From: Bacteroides intestinalis
GTDB taxonomy: Bacteria > Bacteroidota > Bacteroidia > Bacteroidales > Bacteroidaceae
Assembly: GCF_902364365.1 (NCBI RefSeq)
Contig: NZ_CABJDN010000002.1
Span: forward strand, 434,155-498,154
DNA: 64,000 bases
Reading direction: 5' to 3'
Shown: piece after piece, positions 54,403 through 61,534 of the stretch
Layout: each line of letters starts with the position of its first letter
How positions within the stretch are numbered: the stretch's first letter is position 1
Notes under the pieces: model-generated
Told to the model about the DNA's origin: nothing
The model's database searches: none
The model's input: only the letters and a program-made list of their open reading frames with translations
Translations under genes and position numbers: made by a program

Positions 54403-56508
54403 TTAATATCCCGGATTCTGCCAAGCCTTTTTCTGTGCATCAGATAAGTTTGTGCCATCCTCATTGAGTAGACCATCTATAAATGATTGCGGAATAGGAC
54501 GATATTCATGCTTGTTTTCTTTGATATTAGCAACCGTCTCCGGATTGAAAGCCTTGGCACGTTTAATCAAGGTATTGGTACGAGACAAATCTTCCCAACG
54601 TAACCATTCACCCAATAATTCGCGTGTACGCTCATTCAGAATAAAGTTGATAGCACGTTCCTTCTTATCAGAAAGATTCAATTTATCCAATATTTTTTTA
54701 TCAACATCAGGGAAATTATCGAATGACCAATCTGTCAGATCCGAAGCGGCAGTTGTTCTTTGCAAACTTGGATTAGATAAATAATAGGTATTCTTAGGAA
54801 TATTAGACCATTTATTCATTTCCACCAACGATGCCACATAAGATGAACCATCTTTCACCTGTGTCTTAAAAGTATTGGATGCGGTTGAATTAGCCTTTGC
54901 AAAATAATCATCCGTACTAATATATGTATCACGTTCTTCACCATTCTTCCATTGAGCACGTTTACGAACAACATCAATATCTATTTTAGCTTTATCATAT
55001 TCGCCTTGACGAACGTAACATTCGGCACGTACCAAATAAGTCTCTCCTAAACGAGCCATTGTCACATCACGGTGGGCATCCCCTTTTTCTCCTGTGCGCG
55101 AGCAGTCATCTGTTTTATTAATACCGGCAAAGAAGTTAGATGCATTACTTGCCGTAGTACCAAAGGTATTACCTACATACTCTCCATTCTGATACAATAC
55201 AAGCGATGCAGGAGCCCATTTGCCACCTAAACCCAATATATTATCTTTATCATACCAATTAGGATTTAAAGCGCCTGCACCAAATTTATACTCATTGTAA
55301 GTGCCGTCTTCTTCAGTATTAAGAATCATAACAATTGAAGGATCACCAAGTTCCAGTCCTTTCTCTGTCGCAAGTTTTGTATCAACAATCTTATTGATGC
55401 CATAAATAGTACGGAATGTTTTCCACATACGGGCATCATCCACATGATCATATACAGCATAAGCATATTCTGTTGGACGACAACGTTGGAACTCCATACC
55501 ACCGATAAACTGACCACGTTGTGTCCACTGATTAGATACAGTACGATATTGGGGAGTGAAATAATTATAAGTACGATTACCAAAACGTCCGGTTGTCGAG
55601 CTATTGGCATTATGTCCAGCAGCCATCAGTATTTCATTAGTCTGCTCTATATCGCAATCAACACCAGACCAATTTGCGTACAAATCACTATAGTCTTCTA
55701 CTAATGCTCCACGAGCATTTATTGCATATGTACATGCATCGATAGCTTCTTTCAAATCATTCTCTACATATTTGCCATTCCAACCGGAACAACGTTCGGA
55801 AGCACGGAATAAAAGAGCCTTTGCAAGGAAATGGGCAGCGGTGGCTTTTGTCCAAGTAATTCCCTTGCCATACGTAAATTCTTCACCTGTAAAATAATTA
55901 TAGGCATTACGAAGGTCTGAAATAACTTGTCCCCAACACTCCTCCTCTGTAGAACGAGTAAAATTGCGTACTACACCCACAGCAGGAGTGGTTTGCAATA
56001 CACAACCACCATACTGTGCTGTCAATCGATAGAAGTTATAGCCACGCAGAAAATAAGCATGTGCCAGACAACGATTACGCACCGTTTCATCAGGTACAAG
56101 ATCGGCATTGGCAATAATCGTATTACATGATGCTATACCGAAGTACATTTCATCCCACAGCCCCGAAACTCCCGGACAGTTAGCATTAGGAGCTCCCAAA
56201 GCAGTTGTATAATTCAAGGGATTCAAAGCCGGTTCATAAGTATTCCATATCCAAGAGGTATTATCACCCCCCATAGTAAATTCATCCGTACCGTAAAGAG
56301 TAATACCATAAGCATGCTCATATCCGAAATGCCAACGAATATTTCCATAAAGGGATACCGCTAAAGCTTCAAGACCTTCAGCCGTTTGAAAATAGTCTGT
56401 TGAATACTGTGTATTCAGTTCTTCTTTCAGGAAATCTTCTCCACAAGAAGTAAACATCACACTTGATAAGGTCAGGAGACCCAGTCCGATATTCTTTATT
56501 TTATTCAT
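54403..56508 (-). CDS. SusD/RagB-family outer-membrane lipoprotein
   Basis: A 701-residue lipoprotein (lipobox FTSC followed by GEDFLKEELNTQYST), larger than usual for SusD. It contains TPR-type SusD repeats (CLAHAYFLRGYNFYRLTAQYG) and the C-terminal RagB/SusD part with FILNERTRELLGEWLRWEDLSR and RPIPQSFID. It is the glycan-binding lid of the SusC transporter encoded 32 bases upstream. The substrate is not fixed by sequence; pectic oligosaccharides are plausible from the nearby cassette. Confidence 0.94.
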   Translation of the reverse strand: MNKIKNIGLGLLTLSSVMFTSCGEDFLKEELNTQYSTDYFQTAEGLEALAVSLYGNIRWHFGYEHAYGITLYGTDEFTMGGDNTSWIWNTYEPALNPLNYTTALGAPNANCPGVSGLWDEMYFGIASCNTIIANADLVPDETVRNRCLAHAYFLRGYNFYRLTAQYGGCVLQTTPAVGVVRNFTRSTEEECWGQVISDLRNAYNYFTGEEFTYGKGITWTKATAAHFLAKALLFRASERCSGWNGKYVENDLKEAIDACTYAINARGALVEDYSDLYANWSGVDCDIEQTNEILMAAGHNANSSTTGRFGNRTYNYFTPQYRTVSNQWTQRGQFIGGMEFQRCRPTEYAYAVYDHVDDARMWKTFRTIYGINKIVDTKLATEKGLELGDPSIVMILNTEEDGTYNEYKFGAGALNPNWYDKDNILGLGGKWAPASLVLYQNGEYVGNTFGTTASNASNFFAGINKTDDCSRTGEKGDAHRDVTMARLGETYLVRAECYVRQGEYDKAKIDIDVVRKRAQWKNGEERDTYISTDDYFAKANSTASNTFKTQVKDGSSYVASLVEMNKWSNIPKNTYYLSNPSLQRTTAASDLTDWSFDNFPDVDKKILDKLNLSDKKERAINFILNERTRELLGEWLRWEDLSRTNTLIKRAKAFNPETVANIKENKHEYRPIPQSFIDGLLNEDGTNLSDAQKKAWQNPGY

Positions 56509-56540
56509 AACTTAATCTTTTAATATATATGTTTTCATAA

Positions 56541-59500
56541 TTAGAAACCTACCTGCAAACCAAATACAAAACTACGGTTATAGTAAGTATTGCTTGTATC
56601 AAGATCATACCAATCAATAGACTGATATAAGCTACCCGGATTTACAGCTTGCGCATAAATTTTCAAATTTCCAACTCCCATTTTGCTACAAATAGTTTTC
56701 GGGAAATTATAGCCCAAAGAGATATTCCGGATTTTAACAAAAGCCGCATCACGATAGCCCAACAAATTAGCAAATTCATCTGATTTCTTATAAATCGGTT
56801 TTTGAAATTCCGAATTTGTATTTTCAGGTGTCCAATAATCTGTTTTTTTATTGATATTATACTCACCGGTCAGTCCATTGCCCAGACCGCTTACCATATA
56901 TCCCATACGACCATAAAGAGTGATGCCAGCCTCAATGCCTTTCCATGAAAGTGTATTTGTCCAACCTAATGTCCAATGAGGATTTGAATTACCTAAAACC
57001 ACACGGTCTTCATCACCAATAACATAGTCACCGTTTTGATCGACCGGACGTACCATACCCGGAGAGAAATTGTAACCGCCTTTTTCCTTAAACTTAGCCA
57101 TTTCAGCCTGATCCTCAGGAGTATCTTGCCACAAGCCTGCATTTGCATAAGAGTAATGAACACCGATAGACTGTCCAATAAACCAACTATTATCAGGCAT
57201 ATCATTCTTACCATACGCTAACTCTGAAATTTTATCTTTTTGATAAGCAGCATTGATATTTGATTCCCATGTAAGTCCATAACCAGTTTGCACGGGGATA
57301 AGGTTTAAAGAAACTTCAACACCATGGTTTTTAGTCTTACCCACATTTGCATAAGTCGTATTAAAACCTGTCAGCGTAGGAATAGTCACACCCATCAACA
57401 AGTCGTTGGTTCTTGACATATAGAAATCCAAACTACCACTGATACGACTATTAAAGAAACCAAAGTCTATACCCCAATTATATTGAGTTGTTTTTTCCCA
57501 GCCCAACTCTGGATTTGCCATTGTCATTCCATTCTTACTCATGTCCACATAATAAGGTTCATTGAATGTATATGCAAGGTAATCAGAAATTCCATTGAAA
57601 GGAAGCATAATACTGCTGATACCACCCTTTGTGACGTAAGGAGAAACCGTAGAATTACCAGTCACACCGACACCGAACCGAACTTTCAAATTATCCAACC
57701 AAGAAACATCTTTAAGAAAATCTTCCTGGTTAATACGCCATGCAGCAGATGCTGACGGGAAGAAATCCCACTTATGGCCTGCTGCTAACTGAGAAGCACC
57801 ATCCCAACGACCTGTTACAGTTACCAGATAACGTTCATTAAAACCATAGTTTAGGCGAACCATATAAGAAGTAAGTTGACGATTGGTGATACCAGAGCCT
57901 ATTCCCACTTTGTTACCTGCTTCCGTCGGGCTGTTATTTGTATTGCTGAACGCATTCCACAAATAGTCAGGACGAGGAATGTTTTCAGCCTCCATACTGC
58001 TATTTTCATTATTCCATTTTGAAGCTGTCTGGAGCAATGTGACTCCTACTTTATGCTTTTCAGCAAATGTACGGTCAAACATAATCATATTATCCAGAGT
58101 CCAAGAGATATCGCGGCTATTTTTTAAACGTGCCCAACTATTAGCTCCTGTTCCACGATTAGCCGATGTGGCATCAATATAAGCACCTTCACGCCAATGA
58201 CGAAAGTCTGGTCCAAAACTAAATTTGTAACGGAGTCCTTTCAATGGTTCATAAATCTCACCCAAATCAAGAGTAGCTGAGAAATTACCCAATGCACGAA
58301 AAGTCTGTCTTTGTTGAGTAGACTTTTCTGATTCACCTACCACAGTATTGGAAATAGTCCCGCCCGGCTGGAAGATAATATTGCCGTTATCATCATAAGG
58401 CACCGCATAATTCATAAGTCCTTTAGCTGCACCATAGATAGCATCAGGCACTGAACCTGATTGTCCTTTCAATGTTGACATACCATAATCTTGCTCACTC
58501 CAAGTTGCATTGATCGAGGCATTCATAGTAAACCACTTGGTAGGCTTAATATTCACACTAATTTTACCAGTGTAGCGTTCGTACCATTGTCCTATCTGCG
58601 TACCTTCATTCTTAAGGTAACCGAATGAAGCATAAGCATTCAGTTTATCAGTACCTCCACTTGCGCTCAACGTATGTTCATGAGAAACTCCGGTTTGCGT
58701 TACAAAGTCAGTCCAGTCTGTATTCGCCATTTTCGAACCATCCCATGAGCCACCAGCCCAACCTTTCATTACATTAGCCAAAGCATAGGTATCGCCTCCA
58801 AATAATAACTCATCATTTTCCTTTGTAGGAGAATAAGGACTTGCATATTCTTCAGTGTTCGAGTTATAAGCAGCCCAACGGCGATATGTGACATAATCTG
58901 AAGCTGACATAGCCGGATTCTTATCTACAATATTAGAAATAGTCACTGTTCCCGAATAATCAATTTGGAACTTACCTTCCTTACCTTGCTTAGTAGTAAC
59001 AATAACAACACCATTGGCACCACGAGAACCATAGATAGCAGTTGCCGACGCATCTTTCAAGATATCAATAGACTCAATATCCCGCGGATTTAACGTTTCA
59101 ATTCCAGAACCTGACATCAAAGGAACGCCATCTACTACATAAAGCGGATTATTACCATCTTTAACAAGTGAACGGCTACCGCGAATACGTATGCTACCTA
59201 ATTCACCCGGACGCTCATTCGTAGTAATATCCACACCGGCAGCCTTACCTTGTAATGCTTCGAAAGCATTATTAACCGGACGAGATGTCAGTTGTTCTGC
59301 TCCTACACTTACCAAAGCACCCGTTACGTCGCTCTTCTTCTGAACACCATAACCCACTACTACTACTTCATCCAACATTGCATTATCTTCCTGCAATGTC
59401 ACCTGGAAATTTGTTTTCCCGGCAACAGAAATCTCTTGGTCCTTATAACCTATAAAAGAAATAGAAATCGTACCATTATTAGGCACATTAGAAAGGGTAA

Positions 59501-59717
59501 ATCGACCATCCAAGTCAGTAATCACACCATTAGTAGTGCCTTTCACCAGAACATTGGCACCAATAACCGGTTCGCCAGTTTGATCAACCACAGTACCTGA
59601 AACTGTTTTACTTTGTGCGGCGGCTCCTATAGCCAATACCGATAACAAAGCAATGAGGAACAGCCGCTGGAGTTTACCCATGCGACCAAACAGACTTAAA
59701 ATCTTGCTGTTTTTCAT
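56541..59717 (-). CDS. SusC-family TonB-dependent transporter (left copy)
   Basis: A 1058-residue transporter. In order: signal peptide to about 34 (IGAAAQ), carboxypeptidase-regulatory-like domain at about 37-115 (VSGTVVDQTGEPVIGANVLVKG), TonB box region (LDEVVVVGYGVQKKSDVTGA), plug with LQGKAAGVDITT and ILKDASATAIYGSRGANGVVIVTTK, and a barrel ending NRSFVFGLQVGF. There is no STN domain, so it is not expected to use FecR signalling. Its first codons lie in a 40-bp inverted repeat shared with the plus-strand susC at 61524. A promoter box is at 59799-59806. Confidence 0.94.
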   Translation of the reverse strand: MKNSKILSLFGRMGKLQRLFLIALLSVLAIGAAAQSKTVSGTVVDQTGEPVIGANVLVKGTTNGVITDLDGRFTLSNVPNNGTISISFIGYKDQEISVAGKTNFQVTLQEDNAMLDEVVVVGYGVQKKSDVTGALVSVGAEQLTSRPVNNAFEALQGKAAGVDITTNERPGELGSIRIRGSRSLVKDGNNPLYVVDGVPLMSGSGIETLNPRDIESIDILKDASATAIYGSRGANGVVIVTTKQGKEGKFQIDYSGTVTISNIVDKNPAMSASDYVTYRRWAAYNSNTEEYASPYSPTKENDELLFGGDTYALANVMKGWAGGSWDGSKMANTDWTDFVTQTGVSHEHTLSASGGTDKLNAYASFGYLKNEGTQIGQWYERYTGKISVNIKPTKWFTMNASINATWSEQDYGMSTLKGQSGSVPDAIYGAAKGLMNYAVPYDDNGNIIFQPGGTISNTVVGESEKSTQQRQTFRALGNFSATLDLGEIYEPLKGLRYKFSFGPDFRHWREGAYIDATSANRGTGANSWARLKNSRDISWTLDNMIMFDRTFAEKHKVGVTLLQTASKWNNENSSMEAENIPRPDYLWNAFSNTNNSPTEAGNKVGIGSGITNRQLTSYMVRLNYGFNERYLVTVTGRWDGASQLAAGHKWDFFPSASAAWRINQEDFLKDVSWLDNLKVRFGVGVTGNSTVSPYVTKGGISSIMLPFNGISDYLAYTFNEPYYVDMSKNGMTMANPELGWEKTTQYNWGIDFGFFNSRISGSLDFYMSRTNDLLMGVTIPTLTGFNTTYANVGKTKNHGVEVSLNLIPVQTGYGLTWESNINAAYQKDKISELAYGKNDMPDNSWFIGQSIGVHYSYANAGLWQDTPEDQAEMAKFKEKGGYNFSPGMVRPVDQNGDYVIGDEDRVVLGNSNPHWTLGWTNTLSWKGIEAGITLYGRMGYMVSGLGNGLTGEYNINKKTDYWTPENTNSEFQKPIYKKSDEFANLLGYRDAAFVKIRNISLGYNFPKTICSKMGVGNLKIYAQAVNPGSLYQSIDWYDLDTSNTYYNRSFVFGLQVGF

Positions 59718-59746
59718 ACTTTAATTATTAAGTTAAACAAAAGTTA
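59707..59746 (-). repeat. Inverted repeat, left arm (susC leader and start codon)
   Basis: Read on the minus strand it runs from TAACTTTTGTTTAACTT to ATGAAAAACAG and matches 61495-61534 at 39 of 40 positions in opposite orientation. It includes the susC ATG at 59717 and the first codons. Confidence 0.9.
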
Positions 59747-59760
59747 GTTTTCTATTCTCT

Positions 59761-59781
59761 CAGGAGATTTAAGGCCTCCTG
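59761..59781 (-). promoter_or_regulatory. Leader hairpin upstream of the left susC
   Basis: CAGGAG and CTCCTG form a perfect 6-bp stem with a nine-base loop. On the minus strand the element TCTCCTG ends 44 bases before the ATG, as in the N-glycan susC leader. It has no counterpart upstream of the right susC. Confidence 0.5.
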
Positions 59782-59798
59782 TCTGTGAAAAAGTGTTG

Positions 59799-59806
59799 CA
59801 AATATA
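59799..59806 (-). promoter_or_regulatory. -7 box of the left susC
   Basis: TATATTTG on the minus strand matches TAnnTTTG, 82 bases before the ATG. A -33 TTTG at ideal spacing is not seen, so an activator may be needed. Confidence 0.5.
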
Positions 59807-59900
59807 CAAGCAAGAGACAAAAAAGGGAATGTAGGATTGTGTCAAAGCATGGAAAATTTAATCTTTTCAACTGAAAAATAGTATCAACGACTGTGAATAA

Positions 59901-59934
59901 AATCAAAATGATTAGTCCTCGTAGCATTTTGATT
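59901..59934. repeat. 10-bp perfect inverted repeat near the recombinase gene
   Basis: AATCAAAATG (59901-59910) and CATTTTGATT (59925-59934) flank a 14-base spacer, upstream of the recombinase start at 60007. It could be an operator, a hairpin or a recombinase-binding site. Confidence 0.5.
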
Positions 59935-60006
59935 ATTCCGGGTATTTTATTATTAGATTTGTTACTTTAATATTGTATCAAGAAACGTATAAACCCAAAA
60001 ACGAAT

Positions 60007-61188
60007 ATGGCTAATCTTTCAATAGTAATTGTACCAACTAAAAAGCTATCCAACGGAAAACATCGAATAAGAATTGCAGTAGCGCATCGCTCGCAAACCA
60101 GATATATTTCAACTCAATTTATATTGGATTCTGCTAGCCAAATGAAAAATGGCAAAGTTGTCAGGCACGAAAATGCAGCAAATATTAACACTTGCCTCCG
60201 CAAGATAATCTATGAATATGAAGAAATCCTATCATCCATTCATTATTTGCCAACTTTATCGTGTACAGAGCTAATACATACTATCACTCGCGAACAACAA
60301 AAAACAGGTATTACTTTCAAGACTGTGGCAAATGAATATCTTTCCCTCATGAATACTGAAGAACAAAAGAAATCTTATAAGCTATATTATATAGCTTATA
60401 AGAAATTCCTAAAATACATGAAAGGAGATTTTCCTTTAGTACAATTGAATCCATTGCAAATACAAGGATTTGCCAATACGATGAAAGATGAGGGATTATC
60501 GGAAACATCCATTAGAATCTACCTTACTTTAATAAAGGTAATACTCAATTATGCCGACAAAATGAATTATGTGAGTTATCGGGTTCACCCTTTTGTACTT
60601 TTCAAAATGCCCGTTAGCAATGTCAGAGAACTGGATTTGACTGTGGAAGAATTGAAAAGGATACGTGATGTGAAATTATTCAAGCCAACACAGATAATGG
60701 CCCGGGACATATTTATGCTTACCTATTATTTAGGAGGCATTAATTTGAGAGACTTGATGGAATATAATTTCAAGAACCGAAACAGTATGCGGTATGTACG
60801 CCATAAGACGCGGAACAGTAAAAAGAGTGAGAATGAAATAGCTTTTACCATTCAGCCGGAAGCGCAGGTAATCATCGATAATTATATCTCAGATAATGGA
60901 AAACTGGTCTTCGGCAGGTATTCATCTTATGAAAAAGTCTATAGTTTAGTTTTCAGACATATATATAAGGTGGCGAATTTGGCGGGAGTTAACAGGAAAG
61001 TCTCTTATTACTCCGCCAGAAAAACATTTGCCCAACATGGCTATGATATGGGGATCGAAATAGAAAAGATAGAATATTGTATAGGACATAGCATGAAAAA
61101 CAACCGGCCTATATTTAACTATATACGAATCATGCAGGAACACGCGGATAAAGTTTTCAGGGCAATTTTCGATCAGTTGATAAAATAG
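60007..61188 (+). CDS. Tyrosine recombinase (site-specific integrase)
   Basis: A 393-residue protein with an N-terminal SAM-like core-binding domain (about 105-205, YKLYYIAYKKFLKYMKGD) and a catalytic domain (about 215-390). Active-site residues are visible: Arg in GINLRDLMEY (about 247), Arg in SARKTFAQHG (about 338), His in CIGHSMKNN (about 360) and the nucleophile Tyr in IFNYIRIMQ (about 372). A Ser stands where many relatives have the first His (SARKTF). It appears intact. It lies alone between two divergent susC genes and inside their shared inverted repeat, which makes local DNA inversion its likely role. Confidence 0.92.
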   Translation: MANLSIVIVPTKKLSNGKHRIRIAVAHRSQTRYISTQFILDSASQMKNGKVVRHENAANINTCLRKIIYEYEEILSSIHYLPTLSCTELIHTITREQQKTGITFKTVANEYLSLMNTEEQKKSYKLYYIAYKKFLKYMKGDFPLVQLNPLQIQGFANTMKDEGLSETSIRIYLTLIKVILNYADKMNYVSYRVHPFVLFKMPVSNVRELDLTVEELKRIRDVKLFKPTQIMARDIFMLTYYLGGINLRDLMEYNFKNRNSMRYVRHKTRNSKKSENEIAFTIQPEAQVIIDNYISDNGKLVFGRYSSYEKVYSLVFRHIYKVANLAGVNRKVSYYSARKTFAQHGYDMGIEIEKIEYCIGHSMKNNRPIFNYIRIMQEHADKVFRAIFDQLIK

Positions 61189-61235
61189 CAATTTGAATAA
61201 TCTTAGTTCAAAGCCTCAACCGTATCCGAACCGCG

Positions 61236-61324
61236 TTTACTCCGTATCATCTCCGTATTCTATAGATGCGAGTTCGTACGGACTTGACACGGACTTGGTA
61301 CGGGCTTGATACGGACTTGGTATG
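61236..61324. repeat. 11-bp-period intergenic repeat, copy B
   Basis: Starts TTTACTCCGTATC, ends ACTTGGTATG, and contains ACTTGACACGG / ACTTGGTACGG / GCTTGATACGG / ACTTGG units in tandem, with the complement CTCCGTAT at the left. It is related to 22766-22843. The remaining DNA between the recombinase stop and susC (61325-61494) contains no TTTG and no TAnnTTTG box on the plus strand. Confidence 0.7.
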
Positions 61325-61494
61325 TGGAGGATTATAAGTAGGGTTAAAAACACTTCCTTCACAGTAAGATTAATCATAGTAATAACTAAAGTATATATTT
61401 CTCAATTCGGCAAATAGATCGTATTATTGTATCGGGTCTTCTTAAAACCTCACCAAAAACACTCCATAAGTCATTTTTTTCATCATTATCAAGT

Positions 61495-61534
61495 TAACTT
61501 TTGTTTAACTTAATAATTTAAGTATGAAAAACAG
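61495..61534 (+). repeat. Inverted repeat, right arm (susC leader and start codon)
   Basis: Same 40-bp sequence as 59707-59746 in the opposite orientation, with a single mismatch just upstream of the ATG. It includes the ATG at 61524 and the first codons of the right susC. Confidence 0.9.

Noticed and set aside
59707..61534. Integrative element or phage bounded by the inverted repeat
   Set aside because: There are no other mobility genes, no direct-repeat attachment pair and no tRNA target; a local inversion cassette fits better.
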